Source: CAZPWF01 sp964610775
Lineage (GTDB): Bacteria > Patescibacteriota > Saccharimonadia > Saccharimonadales > JACQNP01
NCBI GenBank assembly: GCA_964610775.1
Contig: CAZSZC010000001.1
Coordinates: forward strand, 62,001 to 126,000
Length of the DNA: 64,000 nucleotides
Direction of reading: 5' to 3'
Below are positions 44,465-52,322 of this stretch, one piece after another. The translations under genes were made by a program, and so were the position numbers. Numbering within the stretch: position 1 is the stretch's first letter; each line of letters opens with the position of its first letter. The notes under the pieces were generated by a model. It was not told the origin of the DNA. It saw only the letters and a list, made by a program, of their open reading frames with translations, and did no database searches.

Positions 44465-44497
44465 GCTCTCTTAATATCGATAATAAGGAGAGAATAA

Positions 44498-44956
44498 TTG
44501 AGAAAAGCTAAACGTTTTGCGATTTGTGCTGGAGCTGCAATGACTGCGCCGCTGGCCTTATATGCTGGTTTTGAGATATACGAGGCAAACGATAATCATG
44601 ATATACAGCGATGCGCTGATGCGCTTGGCGATATTGCTACTGTTGCGGCTCAACCTCCAGAGGATTGTAAACCTAATGAGGCGGATGAATATAATGGCTT
44701 CGTGTATCATGTTTCAACAACCAAAAACTCTGGTGCTGAAGTTACGACTGCGTATTATGACATCCCATCGTCAGGTGACTACATAAGCAAAGCTACTACT
44801 CCAGAATATGAAAATATGAGACCACCACTTAGTGAAAAAGAAACTTATATGTATCTGGCGATTGCAACTATGGCGGGTGCTGCAGCTATGGTTTTAACAA
44901 GAGGTCGTGAAACTATTTTGTGGCAAGCCGAACAGCAGGACACGATATCCATATAA
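44498..44956 (+). CDS. Two-helix membrane protein with extracytoplasmic Cys pair, paralogue B
   Basis: 152 residues from TTG 44498, supported by AAGGAG seven bases upstream. Helix (about 6-26), loop with cysteines in DIQRC and PEDC, then NGFVYHVS, a second helix (about 118-134) and a short tail ending TISI. Same architecture and similar Cys context as the preceding gene, so a tandem duplication. The cysteines may form a disulfide outside the cell. Confidence 0.65.
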   Translation: MRKAKRFAICAGAAMTAPLALYAGFEIYEANDNHDIQRCADALGDIATVAAQPPEDCKPNEADEYNGFVYHVSTTKNSGAEVTTAYYDIPSSGDYISKATTPEYENMRPPLSEKETYMYLAIATMAGAAAMVLTRGRETILWQAEQQDTISI

Positions 44957-44973
44957 GCTTAGGTTCATACGCA

Positions 44974-45002
44974 TTGGAATACTACTTTAAAGCAGTTATA
45001 CT
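44974..45002 (+). promoter_or_regulatory. Promoter of glyS (near-leaderless)
   Basis: TTGGAA (44974-44979), 17-bp spacer, TATACT (44997-45002), ending 9 nt before ATG 45011. Confidence 0.7.
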
Positions 45003-45010
45003 ACTCTAAT

Positions 45011-46315
45011 ATGAGTGATAAAAAAACAGTTTCTATGGAAGATATTGTTTCTCTCTGCAAGCGACGTGGTTTTATATTTCAGGGCTCAGAAATCTATGGT
45101 GGTCTAGCCGGAACATGGGACTACGGCCCACTGGGCCTAGCGCTTAAAAAGAACATCATGGATTTGTGGTGGAAGACGTTCGTTGATGACCGTGAAGATA
45201 TGTATGGTGTCGATGCCGCTATATTAATGAATCAAAAAGTATGGCAGGCAAGTGGGCATGTCGACACTTTTACTGATCCACTTGTTGAGTGTAGTGAGTG
45301 TAAGTCTAGGTTTCGTGAAGACCAAATAGATACATCAAAATGTCCGACCTGTGGCAAGTCTGGCTCTTTCAGCGAAGCGCGCCAGTTCAACATGATGTTT
45401 AAAACTAATGTTGGTCCGGTTGACGATGAGTCTAGTATTAGTTATTTGCGACCCGAAACCGCACAGGGTATTTTTACAAACTTTAAAAATGTAGTAGATG
45501 TATTCTATCCGGATTTACCATTTGGTATTGCGCAGCAGGGTAAAGCTTTTAGAAACGAAATTTCACCGCGTGATTTTGTGTTTCGTTCGCGTGAATTTGA
45601 GCAAATGGAGATAGAATATTTTGTTCAACCCGAGTATTGGGAGAAACTGTTCGAACAGTGGCGAGATGATATAAAATCATTCCTTGAACAACTTGGTTTA
45701 CCTGAAAATAGAGTGCATGAGTTAGAGGTTCCAGAAAACGATCGTGCCCACTATAGCAAGCGCACAATAGACTTTGAGTTCGATTTCCCAATTGGTCGTA
45801 AGGAGTTACTAGGCTTAGCTTATAGAACCGATTTTGATCTTATGAATATTCAGAATGCTAGCGGCAAAAGCATGGAGTATACAGTTAAAGGCACGACGGA
45901 TAAGTTTGTGCCACATGTTATAGAACCAAGCTTTGGCGTCGAACGTGCAATCATGGCTGTACTTACGAGCGCTTATACTGAGGACGAGGTTAATAACGAA
46001 AAGCGTGTTTATCTAAGACTTCCAGCTCACCTCGCTCCAGTGAAAGTTGCTGTTTCACCACTACTAAAGAATAAGCCAGAACTAGTTGATAAGGCGAGGG
46101 AAGTTTATTCTACTCTTAAAAAAGAATTCGGTAATGTCATGTGGGACGACAATGGTAATATTGGTAAACGCTATCGCCGGCAGGATGAAATCGGAACACC
46201 ATATTGTGTAGTTATTGATTTCGATACACTCGATGATGAAACGGTTACGGTTCGTGATAGAGATACCACAGAGCAAAAAAGAGTAAGTATTTCCAATCTA
46301 GTAAGCTCAATCTAA
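45011..46315 (+). CDS. glyS: Glycyl-tRNA synthetase, dimeric class II type
   Basis: 434 residues, the alpha2 (eukaryote/archaea/Gram-positive) form and not the alpha2beta2 form. Opens with SLCKRRGFIFQGSEIYGG. A CxxC-x(n)-CxxC zinc-ribbon-like insertion (CSECK ... CPTCG, about 96-118) is present. Motif 2 lies around KAFRNEISPRDF, and the C-terminal anticodon domain contains KRYRRQDEIGTPYCV. Expressed from its own consensus-like promoter. Confidence 0.95.
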   Translation: MSDKKTVSMEDIVSLCKRRGFIFQGSEIYGGLAGTWDYGPLGLALKKNIMDLWWKTFVDDREDMYGVDAAILMNQKVWQASGHVDTFTDPLVECSECKSRFREDQIDTSKCPTCGKSGSFSEARQFNMMFKTNVGPVDDESSISYLRPETAQGIFTNFKNVVDVFYPDLPFGIAQQGKAFRNEISPRDFVFRSREFEQMEIEYFVQPEYWEKLFEQWRDDIKSFLEQLGLPENRVHELEVPENDRAHYSKRTIDFEFDFPIGRKELLGLAYRTDFDLMNIQNASGKSMEYTVKGTTDKFVPHVIEPSFGVERAIMAVLTSAYTEDEVNNEKRVYLRLPAHLAPVKVAVSPLLKNKPELVDKAREVYSTLKKEFGNVMWDDNGNIGKRYRRQDEIGTPYCVVIDFDTLDDETVTVRDRDTTEQKRVSISNLVSSI

Positions 46316-46336
46316 AGCGTGGCGCAGGCGCTAGTC

Positions 46337-46365
46337 TTGACAACACATTGTATTAGTAGTATTGT
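46337..46365 (+). promoter_or_regulatory. Promoter of the gene at 46396
   Basis: TTGACA (46337-46342), 17-bp spacer, TATTGT (46360-46365). The leader of about 24 nt ends in AAATAAAAACAAAA directly before the ATG. Confidence 0.65.
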
Positions 46366-46395
46366 AGATTTGTTAGTAAATAAATAAAAACAAAA

Positions 46396-46713
46396 ATGAC
46401 AAGCACTAAACAGCAACCTGATATATTCGGGCCCATTTATAAACTGTCATATATGGTGAATCAGATTGAACAGCGAGATGAAACCGGTGGTGTATTTCCG
46501 CGTGAAGTTGTTGAACCGGTTCTAGGTCGCGCTACAAAGACTGCCGAGAGACTAGGTGATGTTACATCGAGTGCATTCATTGAATTATTAAACAAAGACT
46601 GTACAGAGAATAATGGTAATGAACCGTTAGTTTTTTCTACGGTTGTGGCTAAAGCGGTCATTGAACTAGCGATGCAGGATATTGGTCAACAGATTCAGAA
46701 AAAACCACAATAG
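46396..46713 (+). CDS. Small hypothetical protein
   Basis: 105 residues, soluble and largely helical; no motif recognised. It has a consensus -35 and an A-rich leader without SD. The stop codon is directly adjacent to the stop of the convergent HD-domain gene (TAG then CTA), with no terminator between. Confidence 0.6.
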   Translation: MTSTKQQPDIFGPIYKLSYMVNQIEQRDETGGVFPREVVEPVLGRATKTAERLGDVTSSAFIELLNKDCTENNGNEPLVFSTVVAKAVIELAMQDIGQQIQKKPQ

Positions 46714-47169
46714 CTAAACTCGTGGCTGTGGAAAGCGAGCAAGATATAGTAGTGAGCGTCCGTATTTATCGATAGTTTCTATTCGTTTAAGTGACGGATT
46801 ATCTAGTCCCGTCAGGTCAAGATTATCAAACAAATCAGCTTTCTTGACGGCTCTTGATCGTGCATTAACTGCCAGTCTCTGAATATATTGATCATAATCT
46901 GCGCCATTCACTTTGGTAAGTAGTTCAAGTGGAAAGATTATTTGATCGTCAAAGCCGTTTTGTCTTAGATCCTCAAATGTAAGGTTCCCGTCACTGTCTT
47001 CAATAGCGTCGTGTAGTACCGCGACCATTTGTGTTTCGACTGAATGACCTTGCGCCGCAATTGTCCCCATGACTCGGAGCGGGTGGTTGATGTACGCGCT
47101 GCCATCAAACCGAGTTTGACCCTCGTGAATATTAGTTGCTATTTCAATGGCTCGTTCTAAGGTTGCCAT
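46714..47169 (-). CDS. HD-domain phosphohydrolase, SpoT/MESH1-like
   Basis: 151 residues from ATG 47169, chosen because AAAGGA lies eight bases upstream. RFDGSAYINHPLRV, VAVLHDAIEDS and the later basic region follow the pattern of the (p)ppGpp hydrolase HD domain (His, HD, ED, distal acidic residues). There is no synthetase, TGS or ACT domain, so it would be a small alarmone hydrolase; no synthetase is seen in the window. A 123-nt leader with three hairpins precedes it. Confidence 0.78.
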   Translation of the reverse strand: MATLERAIEIATNIHEGQTRFDGSAYINHPLRVMGTIAAQGHSVETQMVAVLHDAIEDSDGNLTFEDLRQNGFDDQIIFPLELLTKVNGADYDQYIQRLAVNARSRAVKKADLFDNLDLTGLDNPSLKRIETIDKYGRSLLYLARFPQPRV

Positions 47170-47292
47170 GATCTCGTCCTTTCTGTTCGTGAGAAACAAA
47201 AAACGGCTTCTCACAAACAACTGATTAATAACGTTGTTTGTGAAGTAACCGCATTGGACGAATCCGTTCGGATTCCGCTGATCCTACTTCCA
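47170..47292 (-). promoter_or_regulatory. Structured 5' leader of the HD-domain gene
   Basis: Read on the minus strand, three stem-loops follow each other: GAATCC-GAAC-GGATTC, ACAAACAAC with GTTGTTTGT across an 11-base loop, and GAGAA/TTCTC enclosing a T-run. The spacing fits a regulatory leader. No known riboswitch consensus was recognised. Confidence 0.5.
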
Positions 47293-47298
47293 TATTTA

Positions 47299-47326
47299 AT
47301 TATGTGCAGTTATTAGAAAAATGCAA
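47299..47326 (-). promoter_or_regulatory. Promoter of the HD-domain gene
   Basis: On the minus strand: TTGCAT (47326-47321), 16-bp spacer, CATAAT (47304-47299). It lies at the 3' end of the Nudix gene. Confidence 0.5.
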
Positions 47327-47330
47327 GAGT

Positions 47331-47777
47331 CTAAAGGTAGCTAAATATTTTTGTGGGCCGGGAGTCTAGATTTATAAACTTTTCTGTCATCAGAAAGGTT
47401 GGTTTAATCTGTGTTTCAGTCGGATCAACAAAAGCAAACTCCTCAATTTCTTCTTCGCCATGTGTTGTAAGTGACAAATCAATATGTAAATAGTCTTGGT
47501 TGTTCGTAATATGAAAGAATAGCTCTAATTGCTCATTTCCTGTATCTTGTTCTTTAAATTGTTGGACGTATAGCAGGTTGCCGATAATTGGTTTTACGCC
47601 AGTTTCTTCAATAAGCTCTCTTGAAAGAGCATCTATGATTGATTCACCATTGTCCATTCCTCCGCCGGGTGTGCACCAGTAATATTCACGCGATTTTCGG
47701 TTGTAGGGTTTATGTCTTAGACAGAATAGTTTTCCGTCATGGACGATAATTCCACGTACTGCAATTCGTATTTTCAT
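47331..47777 (-). CDS. Nudix hydrolase
   Basis: 148 residues. The Nudix box GGMDNGESIIDALSRELIEE with following TG (Gx5Ex7REUxEExGU) is complete and starts near residue 39. Hydrolyses a nucleoside diphosphate linked to another moiety; the substrate cannot be assigned. On the minus strand TAGTAT ends about 6 nt before the ATG, again leaderless-like. It lies upstream of the HD gene on the same strand. Confidence 0.88.
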   Translation of the reverse strand: MKIRIAVRGIIVHDGKLFCLRHKPYNRKSREYYWCTPGGGMDNGESIIDALSRELIEETGVKPIIGNLLYVQQFKEQDTGNEQLELFFHITNNQDYLHIDLSLTTHGEEEIEEFAFVDPTETQIKPTFLMTEKFINLDSRPTKIFSYL

Positions 47778-47851
47778 ATGATAATACTATCATTTAATCT
47801 TAACTTAGATTAGTGTGTTACTGCTTGTGCTTGCATATGTCTTTGGTGCGT

Positions 47852-47857
47852 CATAAT
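47852..47857 (+). promoter_or_regulatory. -10 box of the gene at 47866 (near-leaderless)
   Basis: CATAAT ends 9 nt before the ATG; TTGCAT lies 15 bases upstream. Confidence 0.4.
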
Positions 47858-47865
47858 GTGTATTA

Positions 47866-48345
47866 ATGGAATATGTATTGTTTGATCCAATTGATTTGCG
47901 AGAAATTGAAAGCATGGCGGAGTCTGCTGCGACTATTTTTCATACGATGCCAGAGGAGTTTTATTACGATAGTAATTTGTCCAGTACTATAATCGAACCT
48001 ATTAAAATACGATCAGAGGAATTGCTTGGTCCTTGGGCTTGCAGAGTGATAACAACTACATCTATAGGTTGTAACATTGATGGCGTTACAGATCACATAA
48101 ATGGTGAGGATTGGGCATCATTTTTTGGTCATTGGGTTGATGTTGATGTTCATGTATTCCCGAGCGTAGAGTCTAGTCCACTGACTCAAGATTTGGATGG
48201 CAAGATTGTGCCTAGTTTGGTATTTGAGACATTTGATGATAATAAATTTGACGGTACCATTGCTCAAACATACCTACATGTAGCTGTTCCTCTTCTGGGT
48301 ACGCTAGTAGATATACAACGTTATGGGATAGTCTACGGCGATTAG
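47866..48345 (+). CDS. Hypothetical acidic protein
   Basis: 159 residues, acidic, soluble, no motif recognised. The middle (GHWVDVDVHVFP) and the end (AVPLLGTLVDIQRYG) look beta-rich. It begins a run of small genes on the plus strand. Function unknown. Confidence 0.55.
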   Translation: MEYVLFDPIDLREIESMAESAATIFHTMPEEFYYDSNLSSTIIEPIKIRSEELLGPWACRVITTTSIGCNIDGVTDHINGEDWASFFGHWVDVDVHVFPSVESSPLTQDLDGKIVPSLVFETFDDNKFDGTIAQTYLHVAVPLLGTLVDIQRYGIVYGD

Positions 48346-48374
48346 TTATAAATAACTAGCGTATCTTGCTTTGC

Positions 48375-48380
48375 TACAAT
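48375..48380 (+). promoter_or_regulatory. -10 box of the DUF167 gene (near-leaderless)
   Basis: TACAAT ends 8 nt before ATG 48388. Confidence 0.45.
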
Positions 48381-48387
48381 TGAGTTG

Positions 48388-48627
48388 ATGAGAATAATAG
48401 AAGTACGCGTTAAGCCAAGTAGTAAAGTTGGAACATTGGTACAGCCAGCACTAGACGGTACGTTTTTAGTCTTTGTACGCGAACCGGCAAAAGATGGCAT
48501 GGCAAATACGGCAGTTCGAGATGCACTGGCAAGTTATTTTGAAGTCCCAAAAACTAGTGTCCAGATGACAGCCGGTCGTACCTCTAGGTTTAAGAGATTT
48601 AAGATATCAACGAATGTTGGTTATTAA
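48388..48627 (+). CDS. DUF167 / YggU-family protein
   Basis: 79 residues from ATG 48388. RVKPSSKVGTL, FVREPAKDGMANTAV and QMTAGRTSRFKRF follow the YggU/DUF167 pattern of a small alpha/beta protein found in all domains. Function is not established. Confidence 0.8.
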   Translation: MRIIEVRVKPSSKVGTLVQPALDGTFLVFVREPAKDGMANTAVRDALASYFEVPKTSVQMTAGRTSRFKRFKISTNVGY

Positions 48628-48659
48628 AACTGCTAGAATTAAACGGGAGGCACGATAAT

Positions 48660-48917
48660 ATGGGAAAACAATTTACGACTGACGAGGCAAAACAAATAGG
48701 TGATCAAATTGGGATTGATTGGAACAAGGTAAATATAAATGAATTTCGTCGCGGACTTGAAGTTGAGTTTGAGCATGGTAGTCAGTGGGGAGAAGAGACT
48801 AATATTACCAAAGATGACCCAATACTTACTGGTCGAATCGCTTGGGCTCATCTAAAAGAAATAGCAGATTACTATACTCGTCTAGATAAAATGGAAGCCG
48901 AAGCAGAGGGAAGGTAG
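48660..48917 (+). CDS. DUF5661-like small protein
   Basis: 85 residues. The pattern FRRGLEVEFEHGSQ ... AWAHLKEIADYYTRLDKME matches my recollection of DUF5661, a family found mainly in environmental and candidate-phylum bacteria. A GGGAGG lies 11 bases before the ATG. Function unknown. The next gene starts five bases downstream. Confidence 0.7.
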   Translation: MGKQFTTDEAKQIGDQIGIDWNKVNINEFRRGLEVEFEHGSQWGEETNITKDDPILTGRIAWAHLKEIADYYTRLDKMEAEAEGR

Positions 48918-48922
48918 GTTAG

Positions 48923-49462
48923 GTGAAAAAGTATGCGATATCTGGTACTAGCTGTAGTGGCAAAACAACTCTGATAAATGCCCTAAAAAACAGTGATCAT
49001 ACCATCGATATTGCATACGTTGACGAAGCTGGACGCAAGTTTTTTTCAGAAAATCCAATGACTGAGATTGAGCGATTTTTGCCGATTACACAAGAAAGAA
49101 TTAGTAACTTGATAATTTCTATGGAAACTGATGCTATGAAAAATAGCCCAGATCTAGTCATTTGCGACAATTCTGTTGTAGCGGCTGCCGTATACGCTGG
49201 CGTTCTTAACGGGCGGCATGAGGCAGATAGAATTATGGACTTGAATAGTGATTGGCTGAAAACATATCACAAATTTTTTGTCCTGAATCCTGACGATGTT
49301 GAGTTCAAGAATGACGATGTGCGCTCAGAGTCATTAGAGTTTCGTAATCAGGCACATCAATTATTTATTGAAACATATAAAAGATATGGGCTTGATTTCG
49401 AAATTGTTAGCGGCACTGTTCAACAACGATTAGATTTTATCGAAATACAACTAGGACTATAG
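48923..49462 (+). CDS. P-loop NTPase/kinase, NadR-like (AAA_28)
   Basis: 179 residues starting at GTG. Walker A GTSCSGKTT (residues 8-16) and YVDEAGRKFF, the arrangement of NadR-type ribosylnicotinamide kinase domains and the AAA_28 group. LVICDNS may act as Walker B. Probably phosphorylates a small metabolite; the substrate is unknown. Follows the DUF5661-like gene by five bases. Confidence 0.72.
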   Translation: MKKYAISGTSCSGKTTLINALKNSDHTIDIAYVDEAGRKFFSENPMTEIERFLPITQERISNLIISMETDAMKNSPDLVICDNSVVAAAVYAGVLNGRHEADRIMDLNSDWLKTYHKFFVLNPDDVEFKNDDVRSESLEFRNQAHQLFIETYKRYGLDFEIVSGTVQQRLDFIEIQLGL

Positions 49463-49526
49463 ACAATCCGCTGGTGCTTGCCGTTAATAGTTGTTGGGTT
49501 TAGACTCAAATGTAAGGAGATAAAGT

Positions 49527-50441
49527 GTGATAGAAACAATTTTTGAGAGGTTTAGCGAGTTTAATACCAGTGTTATGTTAAGTGCAGAAGCATCGACGCA
49601 TGGTGAAATTCTTAGAGATAAGATACGCTATGAGCAATACTGTTCGATAAGCGAGGGGCTGCCACATTCAGAACTTAGTGCCGATAGACAAATCGAAGTG
49701 TCTACTACATGGGAGGGAATACTCGACGCAGACGTCAATAATTTCCAGCATAACGTTGTTACGGCGCTGATTGGCCGTTGTGTATGTAAATTAGATGGCT
49801 GTAGCGATGAGGTTGCTGATACTGTGGAGTTATTGTCACTGGTGCACGATCTGCCAGAAGCCATATCCGGAGACCTTACATATGACGATGCACAGAAACT
49901 CGGTATCGATGGTCATAGAAATGATAATAGGGCATTGGGGCAAATGCTTATTGAGGAAGACTTTCCGACTATAACTCCAGAAATTGCTGCAAAAATCGAA
50001 GACTACTTAAACGACTCTAAACAAAAACAACCGGAAACCGAAGTAGGGCAGGAGTTTGAAATAACTGAGCGTATAGGATATGTGCGCACGGCTCTCATAG
50101 CTCAAGATGTTGTGAATAGTAGGTCTATTAATTTAATAGACAAAGACCAGGTTCATCGACTAGATTGGCTAACCGAAAATGTATTGTCAAACCAAATTCC
50201 TCGCCTGATTGAGTTAGCTTCTAGTTTTGAGAGTGCTAGATGGTTTTTGGAGGTTTGTGAAGAGCGAATCAGTGAAGCCATATTTAGGTTAAACGATGAT
50301 AAAACTAGGTCTGAAAGGATTTCGCCTTACTACGAAGCTCGAGGTGATGATGTTAAATCTAGAGAATACAAATGGGATGATTTTATTGCTGCTTGGATTA
50401 ATTATGACATGCAGATTAACAGTGATATGGTACCGGCTTAA
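49527..50441 (+). CDS. HD-domain hydrolase, YfbR/HDDC2-like
   Basis: 304 residues from GTG 49527 with AAGGAG nine bases upstream. His in NFQHNV, then LVHDLPEAISGD gives the HD pair and following acidic residues typical of 5'-deoxynucleotidase-like HD proteins. The C-terminal half is helical and unassigned. A nucleotide substrate is likely but not shown. Confidence 0.72.
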   Translation: MIETIFERFSEFNTSVMLSAEASTHGEILRDKIRYEQYCSISEGLPHSELSADRQIEVSTTWEGILDADVNNFQHNVVTALIGRCVCKLDGCSDEVADTVELLSLVHDLPEAISGDLTYDDAQKLGIDGHRNDNRALGQMLIEEDFPTITPEIAAKIEDYLNDSKQKQPETEVGQEFEITERIGYVRTALIAQDVVNSRSINLIDKDQVHRLDWLTENVLSNQIPRLIELASSFESARWFLEVCEERISEAIFRLNDDKTRSERISPYYEARGDDVKSREYKWDDFIAAWINYDMQINSDMVPA

Positions 50442-50457
50442 TTGGGGCTAGTGTTTC

Positions 50458-50751
50458 ATGAAAGAGAAATTAAGCGAAGAGAATGAATTAGGTACTAGAG
50501 CGGTTATGTTGCCGGTTGAGGGTGGTAGTAACTTCCAAGACTGTAACCACTGTGATGAGAGAATTAAATTCATGAGTCCCGCATCACAAAAAGCATCAAT
50601 ACATCTTGCCGGAGTAATTATTTGTAATGTTTATGAGAATGGTAAATGGGATCGGATTGAGCAGTTTCACCCTGATTGCTATAAAGAGGCAGGCAGACCT
50701 TTTGGCGAGATTAAGGATAGGCCTCGTGCCTCAATGTTGACTGAAGATTAG
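50458..50751 (+). CDS. Small zinc-finger-like protein
   Basis: 97 residues. DCNHC (CxxC) near residue 28 and FHPDCY (HxxC) near 75 could bind one zinc, as in PARP-type or LIM-like fingers. No other features. It lies 16 bases after the HD gene, so may be co-transcribed. Confidence 0.6.
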   Translation: MKEKLSEENELGTRAVMLPVEGGSNFQDCNHCDERIKFMSPASQKASIHLAGVIICNVYENGKWDRIEQFHPDCYKEAGRPFGEIKDRPRASMLTED

Positions 50752-50765
50752 TCAACTTTAGTTGA
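50752..50765 (+). repeat. Inverted repeat before the DUF5652 gene
   Basis: TCAACT-TT-AGTTGA, perfect 6-bp arms, 10 bases upstream of a TATGAT -10 (50775-50780), where a -35 would be expected. Candidate operator. Confidence 0.35.
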
Positions 50766-50806
50766 TTCGGGTGCTATGATAGAAGTAATTAAATGAGGTA
50801 TTTGAT

Positions 50807-51025
50807 ATGATCGATAGCTGGGTTAATAACTACTGGTATCTGTTAGTTGCTTTGGCGATATGGGAATTAGTATGGAAGGGTATGGGTTTATGGAAGGCTG
50901 CCCAAAATAATGATAAAGCCTGGTTTGTTCTAATACTTATACTAAACACCGTAGGGATATTACCAATAGCTTATATTTATATATTTTCTAAAAGACATCC
51001 AGTATCCAGTGGAAATGATAAGTAA
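50807..51025 (+). CDS. DUF5652-like small membrane protein
   Basis: 72 residues, two helices. ALAIWELVWKGMGLWKAAQN and LNTVGILPIAYIY match DUF5652, a family frequent in Patescibacteria. Function unknown. GAGG lies nine bases before the ATG. The stop shares a base with the next start (TAATG). Confidence 0.78.
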   Translation: MIDSWVNNYWYLLVALAIWELVWKGMGLWKAAQNNDKAWFVLILILNTVGILPIAYIYIFSKRHPVSSGNDK

Positions 51026-51573
51026 TGCGTCCTATAAAAATAAAAGGGAACTACGCATTTATTGATAGTCAAAATCTAAATCTTGGCGTCCAAAAAGCTG
51101 GATGGAAACTCGATTGGAAAAAATTCCGAGAGTACTTGCGTAGCAAATATGACGTTAAGACAGCGTATTTATTTATCGGTTATTTACAAGAAAATGAGGC
51201 TATGTACGAACAGCTTCACGAAGCTGGTTATTTGATAGTTTTGAAGCCAACAGTAGAGATGGTTATGAATAAAACTGATGATCCAAAGGTTGATAAACCG
51301 ATAGTAAAGGGCAATATTGACGCCGAGCTAGTGCTTTATGCAATGAAGGAGATGGCTAATTATAAGAAAGCTGTTATCGTTTCTGGTGACGGTGATTTCT
51401 ATTGTTTGGCCGAGTACTTGGCAAGTAAAAAAAGACTTCTAAAAATTATGACGCCTAATTGGATGTATTCATCTCTACTAAAACCATACGAAGAATATGT
51501 TGTACGAATAGATAAATTACGTACCGAACTGGAACATAAAAGTTATCGTCGAAAACCAAAAAATACTAAGTAG
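51025..51573 (+). CDS. NYN-domain protein (LabA/DUF88 family)
   Basis: 182 residues. Acidic residues in AFIDSQNLNLG, GNIDAEL and VSGDGDFYCL form the PIN-like NYN active site, which in related proteins cleaves RNA. The C-terminal tail is basic. It is coupled to the DUF5652-like membrane protein by one-base overlap, suggesting a functional link, for example membrane-associated RNA turnover (inference). Confidence 0.85.
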   Translation: MRPIKIKGNYAFIDSQNLNLGVQKAGWKLDWKKFREYLRSKYDVKTAYLFIGYLQENEAMYEQLHEAGYLIVLKPTVEMVMNKTDDPKVDKPIVKGNIDAELVLYAMKEMANYKKAVIVSGDGDFYCLAEYLASKKRLLKIMTPNWMYSSLLKPYEEYVVRIDKLRTELEHKSYRRKPKNTK

Positions 51574-51587
51574 CACAAGGGGGCAGT

Positions 51588-52322
51588 ATGGCAAAAAATG
51601 ACAAAGATTTCGATTATCAAAATCTTAAAGCCTTATTTATTAATTGCACTCTAACTAAATCTCCAGAACCTAGTCACACCGAGTTATTAATAAACATTAG
51701 TAAAAGTATTATGGAAAAACAGGGTTTAGATACTGATTATATCCGAGCAATTGATTTCGATATCGCCACTGGCATATATCCGGATATGACTGAGCACGGC
51801 TGGGATGCCGATAGTTGGCCAGCTATATATAAGAAGGTTCAGTCTGCAGATATTTTAGTTTTAGGAGGCCCGATTTGGCTTGGCGATAACAGCTCTGTGA
51901 TGAAAAAAGTAATCGAAAGATTATATGCAAACTCGCACCTACTTAACGAGCAGGGCCAATATTCGTACTATGGTAAAGTCGGAGGCTGCTTGATTACAGG
52001 TAATGAAGATGGCGTAAAACATTGCGCGATGAATGTACTTTACAGTCTGCAGCACTTGGGATACACGATTCCTCCACAAGCAGATGCTGGCTGGATAGGT
52101 GAGGCAGGTCCAGGACCGAGTTATGGAGATAAGTTAGATGATGGTAGCATTGCGGGTCTAGACAATGACTTCACTAATCGGAACACAACGTTTATGACAT
52201 GGAATCTAATGCACATGGCTAATATGTTAAAGGTTACTGGCGGTATACCCGCATATGGTAATCAGCGTAGCGATTGGGATGCTGGTTGTCGATATGATTT
52301 TGAAAATCCAGAATATCGCTAG
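51588..52322 (+). CDS. Flavodoxin-fold NAD(P)H-dependent FMN reductase
   Basis: 244 residues. INCTLTKSPEPSHT near the start forms the FMN phosphate loop, and LVLGGPIWLGDNSSVMK plus GGCLITGNEDG are the flavin-binding loops of the NADPH-dependent FMN reductase/flavodoxin-like family. A quinone or flavin reductase role is likely. SD-like AGGGGG precedes the ATG. Its TAG stop overlaps the stop of the convergent channel gene in a shared CTAG. Confidence 0.85.
   Translation: MAKNDKDFDYQNLKALFINCTLTKSPEPSHTELLINISKSIMEKQGLDTDYIRAIDFDIATGIYPDMTEHGWDADSWPAIYKKVQSADILVLGGPIWLGDNSSVMKKVIERLYANSHLLNEQGQYSYYGKVGGCLITGNEDGVKHCAMNVLYSLQHLGYTIPPQADAGWIGEAGPGPSYGDKLDDGSIAGLDNDFTNRNTTFMTWNLMHMANMLKVTGGIPAYGNQRSDWDAGCRYDFENPEYR

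Noticed and set aside
46321..46336. GGCGCAGGCGC after glyS as a terminator
   Set aside because: The arms are too short and no T-tract follows; it only precedes the -35 of the next promoter.
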